DNA of 64,000 nt, from assembly GCA_964409685.1 (NCBI GenBank), contig CAYPEJ010000008.1, forward strand, positions 62,001 to 126,000, in the 5' to 3' direction. Below the pieces are notes generated by a model. The model was given only the letters and a program-made list of their open reading frames with translations, had not been told where the DNA came from and did no database searches. Shown here piece after piece: positions 25,090 through 32,559 of the stretch. The position numbers and the translations under genes are program-made. Position 1 is the stretch's first letter. Every line of letters starts with the position of its first letter. This DNA comes from Clostridium_AI sp964409685 (lineage in GTDB: Bacteria; Bacillota; Clostridia; Lachnospirales; Lachnospiraceae).

Positions 25090-25175
25090 GCATATCTGGA
25101 TGTGCAAGTTCACAACCAGATATGCAAGTTAAGAGTGTAAATAGCGTATTTAGTCAATATGGAATAGGATATAAT
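25090..25175 (+). promoter_or_regulatory. Candidate LytTR-controlled promoter region
   Basis: CAAGTTCAC (25105-25113) and CAAGTTAAG (25125-25133) are direct repeats 20 bp apart and match most of the LytTR consensus (WMMGTTNRK), which normally occurs as two repeats about 21 bp apart. They lie within an inverted repeat GCATATCTGG/CCAGATATGC (25090-25125). A TATAAT at 25170-25175 follows with a very weak -35 (TATTTA), as expected for an activator-dependent promoter. Confidence 0.45.
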
Positions 25176-25278
25176 CAAACTGAACGTGCAAGAACGGAAA
25201 CGGAATAGACAAAGTCTATTGAAAGAAATTTTATCAAAATATATAATTTACTAAACAAATTTAGTTAGGAGGTTGTAT

Positions 25279-25395
25279 ATGAGTGACGAACAGAAGAAAG
25301 TAGAAATAATTGAATTTATTAACAATGCAAATTCAGAAAAGCTAGATATTGTACATAGGATGTTATATGAAATGATAAAAGCGAGTAGAAATTAA
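25279..25395 (+). CDS. 38-aa ORF between the LytTR sites and the repressor
   Basis: Small acidic helical protein with an excellent site (TTAGGAGG). It starts MSDEQKKVEIIEFINNAN. I do not recognise a family. It is convergent with the CI-like repressor gene and their stop ends overlap by 4 bp. Its promoter region carries candidate LytTR repeats, so it may be the regulated output of the quorum cassette, for example an anti-repressor (speculative). Confidence 0.55.
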   Translation: MSDEQKKVEIIEFINNANSEKLDIVHRMLYEMIKASRN

Positions 25396-25410
25396 TCTGC
25401 TCGCTTTTCT
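25380..25410. terminator. Bidirectional terminator between the 38-aa ORF and the repressor
   Basis: GCGAGTAGA pairs with TCTGCTCGC with one G-T pair, with T-rich sequence on the plus strand and TTTT on the minus strand. Confidence 0.65.
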
Positions 25411-25805
25411 TCATTTTCATATCTTTTATTAAAGGCATTCATTGTTTGAATAAACCATTCATCTGGAAGTTTTGAAAGAGATTCGATATATTGCCTCTTT
25501 TCAGGACAAACATTTTCTCCAAACAAGGAGCCAATAAAGTTTGCAAGTTCTTGGTCTTTAGTTAATTGTACTAATGGCTCCCCAATTCCCTTTGTGATCC
25601 ATTCTTCATTTGCATTATGTATTCTGCAAATATCTTTTATTACTCTATCTGTAGGAGCTGGGTCTCCAGTTTCAATACCAGCAAGATTAGAACGAGATAT
25701 ATTCAAGTTCTGTACAAATTTTTGCTGCGTTAAATTTAGAATTTCTTTACGAAAATATTTTATACGTTCAGAAATAGTTAGTTGAGTGAAATCAATATCT
25801 ATCAT
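25392..25805 (-). CDS. CI-like HTH repressor
   Basis: 137 aa with an N-terminal Cro/C1 HTH (LTQQKFVQNLNISRSNLAGIETG) and a short C-terminal helical domain without a LexA-type Ser/Lys protease, so RecA-driven self-cleavage is not expected. It is transcribed away from an operator array and would repress the early promoter at 25869 to hold lysogeny. GGAGGA lies before the ATG. Without a self-cleaving domain, release needs an anti-repressor or another signal, which makes the neighbouring peptide cassette relevant. Confidence 0.85.
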   Translation of the reverse strand: MIDIDFTQLTISERIKYFRKEILNLTQQKFVQNLNISRSNLAGIETGDPAPTDRVIKDICRIHNANEEWITKGIGEPLVQLTKDQELANFIGSLFGENVCPEKRQYIESLSKLPDEWFIQTMNAFNKRYENEEKRAD

Positions 25806-25844
25806 ATAATCATCCTCCTAAAGAAAGAGTAACACAAAACAAAA

Positions 25845-25911
25845 TGTCCGTCAAGAACAAATAAAGTATTGACAATGTTCTTCATAGACTATATAATGTT
25901 CTTAAAGAACA
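25845..25911 (+). promoter_or_regulatory. Early lytic promoter with three repressor operators
   Basis: A consensus promoter: TTGACA (25869-25874), 17 bp, TATAAT (25892-25897). Three related 15-bp sites surround it: TGTCCGTCAAGAACA (25845-25859), TGTTCTTCATAGACT (25876-25890) and the near-perfect dyad TGTTCTTAAAGAACA (25897-25911). Sites 2 and 3 sit between -35 and -10 and at the start site, so repressor binding would block transcription. Confidence 0.85.
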
Positions 25912-25933
25912 AACGAAGAAAGGGGGAAAAAAC

Positions 25934-26077
25934 ATGGAACTTCCTATGGAAACGAAAAAGGACTTTATTAAGCGTGTTTATGACATCTGGGATACATTAA
26001 CAGAACGTGAGCGTGGAAGACTTGAAGGACAGATGGATGTATATGAAAAGCTAGCAGCAGAAAGAAAGCCAGCATAA
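25934..26077 (+). CDS. Small early phage protein, first gene of the lytic operon
   Basis: 47 aa, first ORF after the early promoter, preceded by AAAGGGGG. Charged and helical (KRVYDIWDTLTERERGRLEGQM). It occupies the position of a Cro-like gene but has no recognisable HTH. Function unknown. Confidence 0.55.
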   Translation: MELPMETKKDFIKRVYDIWDTLTERERGRLEGQMDVYEKLAAERKPA

Positions 26078-26094
26078 CAATAAGAACAGAGGAG

Positions 26095-26220
26095 ATATAC
26101 ATTAGTGCACTAAAAGATAGAAAGATGTATCAAGAGCAACTTGCTTAGGTGGCAGAACATAGTTGGTCAACAAGTTTCATCTACTTTTAATGAGAAAGTA
26201 GAAATATTAGAGATTGGAGG
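26095..26220 (+). pseudogene. Possible degraded HTH gene
   Basis: One frame reads ISALKDRKMYQEQLA then TAG, resembling the start of a Cro/C1 HTH; an adjacent frame continues VGQQVSSTFNEKVEILEIGG. It looks like a small regulator broken by a stop or frameshift, but the signal is weak. Confidence 0.2.
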
Positions 26221-26228
26221 AAACGCAG

Positions 26229-26312
26229 ATGGAAATAGAAATAAAGGATAGAAAAGCTGCTGAAAAATTACAGCAGCTTATGAATATGAACTTTAAAAAA
26301 GCTTTGCTATAA
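26229..26312 (+). CDS. 27-aa ORF
   Basis: A short ORF with a good site (GGAGG) encoding MEIEIKDRKAAEKLQQLM and a few more residues. Charged and helical. No family is recognised, and it may be only a leader peptide. Confidence 0.3.
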   Translation: MEIEIKDRKAAEKLQQLMNMNFKKALL

Positions 26313-26319
26313 AAATTAG

Positions 26320-26660
26320 TTATGCAGGAATGAAAGCTGAAAGATAAGGAGAAAGTTTGTTGACCGAGAAAGAATGTTCAAAACACTTACTTCTAGTTTC
26401 AGCATCAACATCTAATTCACCTTGCAGTACTAGTTGAATGCTTAAAATTGCGAGACAAATCATTTTTACTTCGTTGCCTGCAAAATGATGTTGATTGTTA
26501 GATAACTTTTCAACAACAGATAAACTAGCTTGTGCATCAATCTCAGCTTGTAAATCACTTTCATATAAATCTAGCTTTCGAATAAGAGTTAGACCATATC
26601 CAATGGCTGAGATATCAGATTCATTAAGTTCAGGGATAGTTGTTTTAGTATTTTTTTCAT
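26320..26660 (-). pseudogene. Frameshifted 113-aa ORF, unknown function
   Basis: On the minus strand, AAGGAG precedes ATG 26660, followed by a seven-A run (26651-26657) that puts the start out of frame with a long coding-like frame (PELNESDISAIGYGLTLIRK ... EVKMICLAILSIQLVLQG). One extra A would join them into a 113-aa protein starting MKKNTKTTIPELNES and ending at the TAA at 26320-26322. It could be a mutation, a sequencing error or a slippage switch. The protein is helical, unknown, and opposes the early operon. Confidence 0.5.
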
Positions 26661-26816
26661 AAGAACTCCTTAAAAATATGTACTAGGTGCTGCAACACCA
26701 GTACGTACATTATAAGAGAATTAAAACAAGAAATATGTCGAAAAGGCAGAGATAGAAGCGAACAAGTTATATCCGTTTTGAGGTGAAACGGATATATATA
26801 AAGAAGGGAGAGAAAC

Positions 26817-26966
26817 ATGATAAAACATGTAATGGCAGATGGAACAGTTCTTGATTCTGTCAAAGGGGTAGTAGTACCTGTGACACCAGTAACAGAAGCA
26901 GCATATAGAACTGTGCGTGAAATAATGAAAAGAAAGACGGAGAAAGAAACTGTACATACACATTAA
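26817..26966 (+). CDS. Small phage protein
   Basis: 49 aa with AGAAGGGAG upstream. It begins MIKHVMADGTVLDSVKG and has a Val-rich strand then a basic helix. Similar small proteins occur early in clostridial phages; function unknown. Confidence 0.55.
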   Translation: MIKHVMADGTVLDSVKGVVVPVTPVTEAAYRTVREIMKRKTEKETVHTH

Positions 26967-26985
26967 TAAGAAAGGATGAAAGCAT

Positions 26986-27387
26986 ATGCAAAAGCAAGTG
27001 TTATTTAAAGACTCTAAACATAAAGAGTTCTACGGTAAAAAAATTATGGAATATACGAAGTTGAGAATGCCAGACAGCTATGTAAAGTCACTAGTTTACT
27101 TGTTGTCACTTACGGATGATACGAGAAGAAACTTCAATGGATTATACGATATGCAGCAAGGAAGCATTAAGCCTGAGGGGTTAAGAGGTGGATGGCTTAC
27201 TGGAACAACAAAGAAACTCTGTCTTCTTGCGTTCAACTTGTTTAACGGACGCACACAGGATGGAAGAAAGAAGATAGCAGAAGAGTTGGTACCAGATGAA
27301 TTGTTTGCAAATGAGTACGCAGAATACTTCATGCAAGCGATTAAGCTTAGATATCCGCAATATTTTAAGAAATGTGAGAGCGATTAA
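26986..27387 (+). CDS. DUF6075-like phage protein
   Basis: 133 aa, soluble, with the pattern FKDSKHKEFYGKKI, YVKSLVYLLSLTDDTRRNF, GGWLTGTTKKLCLLAFNLFNG, as in DUF6075 proteins of clostridial phages and mobile elements. It lies in the early operon after AAAGGATG. Function unknown. Confidence 0.7.
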   Translation: MQKQVLFKDSKHKEFYGKKIMEYTKLRMPDSYVKSLVYLLSLTDDTRRNFNGLYDMQQGSIKPEGLRGGWLTGTTKKLCLLAFNLFNGRTQDGRKKIAEELVPDELFANEYAEYFMQAIKLRYPQYFKKCESD

Positions 27388-27402
27388 AAAAGAAGTGATT
27401 GT

Positions 27403-27528
27403 ATGACTTTAGAAAATCTTATTGAACTATATGAGAGATATGGAGTTACTGCATCAGTGGATAATGGGGAGGTAGTAGCTCTTAACTCAAAAGAATTTGA
27501 GGAGGCAGAATATGCGTTTGACGATTAA
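27403..27528 (+). CDS. 41-aa early phage protein
   Basis: Acidic peptide (LENLIELYERYGVTASVDNGEVV). It overlaps the next ORF by 17 nt. No family is recognised. Confidence 0.45.
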   Translation: MTLENLIELYERYGVTASVDNGEVVALNSKEFEEAEYAFDD

Positions 27529-27751
27529 AAATCCAACAGGAACGTACAGAATTCCGTTGGTAGAAAATAGCACTATGTATATGTTGGAAGTGGAAAAAGC
27601 AGATGTACATAAGCAAGAAAGTAGATTTATCCCAGCGTATTTTGGCCGTGCAGTGGACAAGCTGGGGCAATATGAAGAGCTTGGGGCTGTAGAAGAAATT
27701 AGAGACAAGCTTGCCAGGCTGGACAAGCTGGAAGGGAGAGAAGCAGGGTGA
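27512..27751 (+). CDS. Small phage protein, unknown
   Basis: 79 aa starting at ATG 27512, which has GAGGAGG 6 nt upstream (an earlier TTG at 27497 overlaps that site). It reads MRLTIKNPTGTYRIPLVEN then RAVDKLGQYEELGAVEEIRDKLARL; the Tyr-Glu-x-Leu-Gly pattern is common in small Firmicutes phage proteins. Function unknown. Confidence 0.6.
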   Translation: MRLTIKNPTGTYRIPLVENSTMYMLEVEKADVHKQESRFIPAYFGRAVDKLGQYEELGAVEEIRDKLARLDKLEGREAG

Positions 27752-27942
27752 AGAAATATCTAATCACAGTGATTGAGCCATTTAGCCCGAATGAGAATAA
27801 GGAAATTAGATTAGTGCCAGCAAGATCGAAGAGAGAAGCAGAGGAAAAAGCAGAGCCTTATCAGGTAGTTACAAGCTGTGTACCGTACCAGGGGAAGGCG
27901 GCGAACTTATACATAAAGCAATGCAGAGAGAAAAGAGCATAA
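27748..27942 (+). CDS. 64-aa early phage protein
   Basis: GTG start overlapping the previous stop (GTGA). Basic protein with a KKYLITVIEPF strand and a helix KREAEEKAEPY. No family is recognised. Confidence 0.5.
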   Translation: MKKYLITVIEPFSPNENKEIRLVPARSKREAEEKAEPYQVVTSCVPYQGKAANLYIKQCREKRA

Positions 27943-27948
27943 AAAAGA

Positions 27949-28104
27949 GCCAGTGACGAAACTGCAATTTCATCACTGGCAATGCAATAAATGTATACTA
28001 AATAAACCTATAAAAAGTATACCATTTATTGCGCCTTTAGTCAATGAAGAAACGGCGAATTTAAGCCGTTTGGAGCTGGTTTAACCCATTAACTTTAGAA
28101 CCAG
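27949..28104. other. Four-hairpin cluster, candidate replication origin
   Basis: Four consecutive inverted repeats: GCCAGTGA/TCACTGGC (27949-27980); GCAATAAATG/CATTTATTGC with an inner TATACT/AGTATA (27984-28032); AAACGGC/GCCGTTT (28050-28071); CTGGTT/AACCAG (28076-28104). None has a T-run. They lie directly upstream of a HUH-type replication protein gene, the normal position of its nick site. Confidence 0.45.
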
Positions 28105-28138
28105 TAAGAGCAGATAAAGCGAGGTGGTATATCTAAGA

Positions 28139-28963
28139 ATGGGATACTTTAAGAGAAGTATTAGAGCGGGAATGACAATAGAAATCTATAACACATACAT
28201 GAAGAATGTGGGAAGGAAAGAAGCAGCAGCTAAAGCAAAAGCAACACCAGAAGAAATTGAGAAGGTAAATGAACTTAATGCGATAGCGAAGCTAACAAGA
28301 TTATTGAATGCTAATTTTGAAAAGGGAGACATACACTTGGTACTAACTTACTTTAGGCAGGTAAGACCAGGACCTGAAGAAGCAAAGGCAAACTTGAAAA
28401 AGTTTCTCAGAGATATGAGAAAGAAGTACAAGAATCTGGGGGAACAGTTCAAGTATGTACATGTGACAGAGTATAAGAACAACTCAATACATCATCATCT
28501 TGTAATTAATAATCTAAGCAGTGCAAATACATTAAAGATAATACGAGATTGCTGGAAGTATGGAAATCCTAAGATAGTTACACTTGATGGAACTGGGCAG
28601 TATGAAAAGTTAGCGGAATACTTGATAAAAGAGACAAAGAAAACATTTCGAGATAAGGTTGGGCAAAGACAACGTTTTACACCGAGTCGGAATCTAATTA
28701 GACCGAAGCCAGAATGGAAAACAATGAAACGAAATAAATGGCCAGTGGAACCAAAGCCACCAAGAGGCTGGTATGTAGATAGAAACACTCTCTACAATGG
28801 GATAAATCCATTCACTGGAAGAGAGTATCAGAAGTACACGCTGATATCATTAGATGCTGATCCACCAGAAACGATGAACCAAGAGCAGTGGAAAGAGTGG
28901 ATAAGAGAGAAAGAAAAGTGGATAAGCTGGAAGGAGGCGAAGTTGAACCGGTGCAACAAGTAA
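28139..28963 (+). CDS. HUH-type replication protein (G2P/ORF2-like)
   Basis: A 274-aa basic protein resembling rolling-circle replication initiators of filamentous phages and plasmids (REP_ORF2-G2P type). HUH motif: SIHHHLVINN near residue 120, which holds the metal-binding histidines. A downstream EYLIKETKK carries the likely catalytic Tyr. The N-terminal KGDIHLVLTYF is the first motif strand. Such proteins nick one DNA strand at an origin. In tailed-phage genomes this family is unusual but seen in Clostridia. Start uncertain: ATG 28139, with GAGGTGG about 11 nt upstream, or a GTG at 28124. Confidence 0.7.
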   Translation: MGYFKRSIRAGMTIEIYNTYMKNVGRKEAAAKAKATPEEIEKVNELNAIAKLTRLLNANFEKGDIHLVLTYFRQVRPGPEEAKANLKKFLRDMRKKYKNLGEQFKYVHVTEYKNNSIHHHLVINNLSSANTLKIIRDCWKYGNPKIVTLDGTGQYEKLAEYLIKETKKTFRDKVGQRQRFTPSRNLIRPKPEWKTMKRNKWPVEPKPPRGWYVDRNTLYNGINPFTGREYQKYTLISLDADPPETMNQEQWKEWIREKEKWISWKEAKLNRCNK

Positions 28964-29403
28964 ATATCTACATAGAACAACAGTTTACAGGAAATTTCAA
29001 GGCAGGTAATGGGAAGTACTCTATTGTCCTCGAACTAGAGACAACCAAAGGAACAATTACAAGAGAACATTACAAAGGCTATAGAGGAACGACTAAAAAT
29101 AGACTAGCAATTCTAGCATGTATAGAAGCGCTAAGTCATTTGACAAAACCATGTGAAGTAACTATCCGTTTATATAGCCCATACATGGAGCAGTCGGCCA
29201 AGTGGTTAGAATCTTGGGTAAGGCAAGGGCTAGATGATAAAAAGAATAGTGACTTGTGGAAGAAATACTACAAATTGTCTTTACAACATCTAGTGACAGT
29301 GAAGAATGAGAAAACCAATACATATACACCTGCCATGAAGATGCAGCTAGAAACAAAGGAAATGTTGATACTGGAAGATTACCAACCAGAGAATGAAGTA
29401 TAG
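28951..29403 (+). CDS. RNase H-like protein
   Basis: About 150 aa from GTG 28951 (AGGAGG upstream, overlapping the previous stop). It has the RNase HI pattern: NIYIEQQFTGNFKAGNGKYS strand pair, KGTITREHYKGYRGTTKNRL, AILACIEALSHL helix and VTIRLYSPYMEQSAKW. Of the catalytic acids, Glu in IEAL is present, but the first Asp (DGS-type) is replaced, so it may be inactive or divergent. It may act in phage replication. Confidence 0.55.
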   Translation: MQQVNIYIEQQFTGNFKAGNGKYSIVLELETTKGTITREHYKGYRGTTKNRLAILACIEALSHLTKPCEVTIRLYSPYMEQSAKWLESWVRQGLDDKKNSDLWKKYYKLSLQHLVTVKNEKTNTYTPAMKMQLETKEMLILEDYQPENEV

Positions 29404-29413
29404 GAGGAAAACA

Positions 29414-29773
29414 ATGGAGCCATGCCAAGTATTGGGATGTAATTGTATGGGACAGAAACATCATGTTGTATTCAGAAGTCAAGGAGGGTTAAACATAAGT
29501 TCGAATTATCGCTATTTATGTATCAAACATCATTCTGACGGAAAAGAAGCGGTACATAATAACAGAGAGTTTGACTTGAGACTCAAGAGAGAAGTACAAG
29601 CAGAATACGAACAGATGTTTTGTGAGAGTGAATACACAGTAGAACAGATTGCAAAAGAAATTAATTACAACAAAGCAAGATTGGTGAAGCGAATGAAAGC
29701 AGTACCACAAAGAGCTGGGCAGTATAAGCGAGAAGACATAATACGTTTTTTGATGGGAGGAAAGTTATATTGA
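29414..29773 (+). CDS. Small HNH/zinc-finger-type phage protein
   Basis: 119 aa from ATG 29414 (AGGAGG upstream). N-terminus CQVLGCNCMGQKHHVVFRSQGG then YLCIKHHSDGKEAVH is a Cys/His metal site with an HNH-like arrangement. The C-terminal half has an HTH-like helix pair (TVEQIAKEINYNKARLVKRM). It may be a nuclease or recombination-linked DNA-binding protein. Confidence 0.55.
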   Translation: MEPCQVLGCNCMGQKHHVVFRSQGGLNISSNYRYLCIKHHSDGKEAVHNNREFDLRLKREVQAEYEQMFCESEYTVEQIAKEINYNKARLVKRMKAVPQRAGQYKREDIIRFLMGGKLY

Positions 29774-30072
29774 ACAGCATAATAAGAGCAATGCAGCAGG
29801 AAGAAATAAACGCATTGCCAGAAATCAGAAAACTATTAGAAGAGATTAAAAGCATGTCTTCCTCGGAATTTGCTGAGGCTTGCGCTGATAGACTGACACA
29901 TAAAAAACATTCATATAGTGTTTGTGGATATATGAGTCAATTAAGAAAAATTATAAAGCTATTAGAGGCTGGAGCAGAGCAAGTGGAAGCATTAGAAATA
30001 GTAGATAGCTGTATAGACATAGACAGCTATCTAAAAGAAGCATACGGAAAGGAGAATGCAAATGTTCGATAA
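29770..30072 (+). CDS. Unknown phage protein, 100 aa
   Basis: TTG start overlapping the previous TGA. Helical, acidic protein (EINALPEIRKLLEEIKSM). It overlaps the start of the PcfK-like gene. No family is recognised. Confidence 0.5.
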   Translation: MNSIIRAMQQEEINALPEIRKLLEEIKSMSSSEFAEACADRLTHKKHSYSVCGYMSQLRKIIKLLEAGAEQVEALEIVDSCIDIDSYLKEAYGKENANVR

Positions 30073-30562
30073 GTTTGGAGAGTTCAATTCAGCAGAAGAG
30101 TTGAATTTGGCAGCAGAAGGTCAGAAAGAACAAAGGGACGAAATAGCATTTTATGCATTGGCAAAAGAAAATGGAATAGAAAAAGAGGACGCAGCGGATT
30201 TTTGGAATGGTGACACAGATAAATTAGCTACAGTAAGAATGGCAGCTTTTGGACGTATTACAGTGCTAGAAGAGGAAGAAATCAACAAAAATAAAAATCC
30301 AATAGAGAAGAGGATGTTGCAAGTTATTCTTGCAATGATTAAAGGAATGTGTGCGGATAAGGATATCGCTGAGGCAGTAATGAAAAAAGGAAAAAGACTC
30401 GGAAATATTCTTAATGCAATGAGAAATGAGGCGAGAAAGCATAAATTTGGTGATGTGGCTATGTCTTGCGGAACAGATAGACAATTGCAAGAAATTATTA
30501 AAGTATATTTTACTGGAACTGATAATGAGCTTAGGGAAACTATTGAGAAGCTTTATTTGTAA
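30062..30562 (+). CDS. PcfK-like protein
   Basis: 166 aa from ATG 30062 (AAAGGAG upstream). The C-terminal half KRMLQVILAMIKGMCADKDIAEAVMKKGKRLGNILNAMR resembles the PcfK-like fold, a family that also includes the AcrIIA9-type Cas9 inhibitors. The next gene is a PcfJ homologue, and pcfK-pcfJ adjacency is known from conjugative plasmids and phages, which supports the call. Anti-CRISPR activity is not implied by this evidence. Confidence 0.45.
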   Translation: MFDKFGEFNSAEELNLAAEGQKEQRDEIAFYALAKENGIEKEDAADFWNGDTDKLATVRMAAFGRITVLEEEEINKNKNPIEKRMLQVILAMIKGMCADKDIAEAVMKKGKRLGNILNAMRNEARKHKFGDVAMSCGTDRQLQEIIKVYFTGTDNELRETIEKLYL

Positions 30563-30573
30563 GGAGTGGTAAT

Positions 30574-32550
30574 GTGTTACCTCAAAAAAAAGAACTGAGA
30601 AAGATTTTCAAGCAGGATATAAGGCGACTTAATTCATGGGACAAGAATACAGAGTATATTGTGACTGCTTTTATAGAGAAAGACATTCTAATAATTGATT
30701 TCTATGGAAGGAATGGGAATATTTATGCAAGGGTATTCCAGACAAAAGATGATTTTACAACTTTACTTTTCGAGAAAAATAAATTTATAAAATCACGTTT
30801 TACACATATAGAAAATGTAAAATGTTTTAGAAATTATAGTTTTGAACATGAAGTAAACACAAAGTTTGAGAATGATGAATATGAAAAGATAGTATTGAAT
30901 TTTCTAGGAGCATCATCTCGACCATTTGAAAATCTTTTAAAATTGCAAAATGAAGTGCTCTACAAGAAGAGACTGGCAAAGGAAGATGAAATTTTTAAGT
31001 ATACAGAAGAACATATGAAGCAAATAGAGCAAGTAGGAGAAGAGTTTACAAACTGGGCAATTGATTTTACAAAAAGAGAACATACATGGATGTTTAAGAA
31101 AAAGGGAGTTTTAGTATGTAGCAATTGTGGAGAGGTACAAACAGATGCAAAAGCAAATACAACTACGATATGTCCAGTATGTAAACACAAAGCGAGAGTA
31201 ACTACAGCGCTTTATAAAGGCGAAATATTTTATCTTGAAAAATTAGAAAAATCAGATTGTCCTGAAGCAGATTTTCTATTGAGAACATTTGAAATAAGAT
31301 CATATTCATCTATAAGCAAATCGACAGAAATTTTCATGAAGGAAATAAGGAGAGAGTATATTAGTGCTGAAGGAATAGTATATCAGTACAATATGTCGTT
31401 TTATAAAGTAAAAGAACGATGGATAGAGAAAAGTGATTTAAAAGACGAGGAGGGCGGGACATTATTTGAGTTTGGAAAACCAAGATATTCTACTTTATAT
31501 CCGATAATTGACAAGGATATAAAAGAAAAATTGAATAGAACTGGATATGAAATATTAATCAAAAATGAAACTAAAACAGTTTGGTCAATACTCTTGCAGC
31601 GTTCATACTGGAAAGAAGAAATAAACGAGTACATAATAAAAGCAGGAATGACAGAGTTGTTAAACGATTTGTTGGAAGTGCCAGAATATGGACTAATAAA
31701 ATCAGTTGAAAGAAAACTTCATAAAGCATTAGGGATAGAGAAGAGCCATATGCAATTTATGAAACAATACAATTTGGGAATTGAAGGCTTAGAATTTGTA
31801 CAGATGTCAGAAAAGATAAAGATGGAACCAAAGAAAGAGTATTTGGACATAGCTTTAAAGGTAGGAAATCACAAGTGGTTTGAGATGCTGGAATACTCAA
31901 AGCCACAGAAAGCTATTAATTATGTCAAAAAACAATTGAAGATTATGAAAATAAGTAAGCCGTGGGGATACGATTATAAAAAATATCAACAATACAAATG
32001 GAAAACGGTAATAGATACATGGATAGACTATCTCAAAATGGCAAAAAAGCTAAATTGGAATGTAGAAGACAGCTATTTCAAATATCCTAAAAATTTAGTA
32101 GAGGCACATAATGAGGTGTTGAGAATAGTACATCAAAATGAAGAAAAGCTGAGGGAGAAAAAGAGAAAGGAAGATTCAAAAAAAATAGCAGAAATGAAGG
32201 AGAAGCTTGAGAAAGAATATTCGTTTGAAGCGTTTGGATATACAATCGTTGCTCCAAGGAATGCACAAGAGATAGTTAAAGAGGGAAATAAACTAAAACA
32301 CTGTGTAGGAAGAAGTGATTACATTGAGAGGATGGCAGAAGGAAAAACCGTAATATTGTTCTTAAGAAAATTGCAAGAATTAGATAAGCCGTTTGTAACG
32401 ATAGAAATCATTAATGGGAAAATAGGGCAGTATCACGGATATAATAATGAGATGACAAAATCCAGACAGTTACCAAAGGAAGTACACAAGTTTATGAAGA
32501 TGTTTGAAGAGCAAGTGTTAAGTAAAAGAAAGATAAGAATCGCAGTATAG
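30574..32550 (+). CDS. PcfJ-like protein
   Basis: 658 aa. A four-Cys zinc ribbon (CSNCGEVQTDAKANTTTICPVC) lies near residue 190. The PcfJ domain is at the C-terminus (TIVAPRNAQEIVKEGNKLKHCVG, FVTIEIINGKIGQYHGYNN). Found in many Firmicutes mobile elements; the biochemical role is unknown. GTG start with AAGGAGTGG upstream. It is followed by a large early gene 10 bp downstream. Confidence 0.75.
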   Translation: MLPQKKELRKIFKQDIRRLNSWDKNTEYIVTAFIEKDILIIDFYGRNGNIYARVFQTKDDFTTLLFEKNKFIKSRFTHIENVKCFRNYSFEHEVNTKFENDEYEKIVLNFLGASSRPFENLLKLQNEVLYKKRLAKEDEIFKYTEEHMKQIEQVGEEFTNWAIDFTKREHTWMFKKKGVLVCSNCGEVQTDAKANTTTICPVCKHKARVTTALYKGEIFYLEKLEKSDCPEADFLLRTFEIRSYSSISKSTEIFMKEIRREYISAEGIVYQYNMSFYKVKERWIEKSDLKDEEGGTLFEFGKPRYSTLYPIIDKDIKEKLNRTGYEILIKNETKTVWSILLQRSYWKEEINEYIIKAGMTELLNDLLEVPEYGLIKSVERKLHKALGIEKSHMQFMKQYNLGIEGLEFVQMSEKIKMEPKKEYLDIALKVGNHKWFEMLEYSKPQKAINYVKKQLKIMKISKPWGYDYKKYQQYKWKTVIDTWIDYLKMAKKLNWNVEDSYFKYPKNLVEAHNEVLRIVHQNEEKLREKKRKEDSKKIAEMKEKLEKEYSFEAFGYTIVAPRNAQEIVKEGNKLKHCVGRSDYIERMAEGKTVILFLRKLQELDKPFVTIEIINGKIGQYHGYNNEMTKSRQLPKEVHKFMKMFEEQVLSKRKIRIAV

Positions 32551-32559
32551 GAGGAAGAC

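Noticed and set aside
26721..26963. Cys/Phe-rich minus-strand ORF
   Set aside because: Antisense to a supported small gene with its own ribosome site; composition is typical of a shadow frame.
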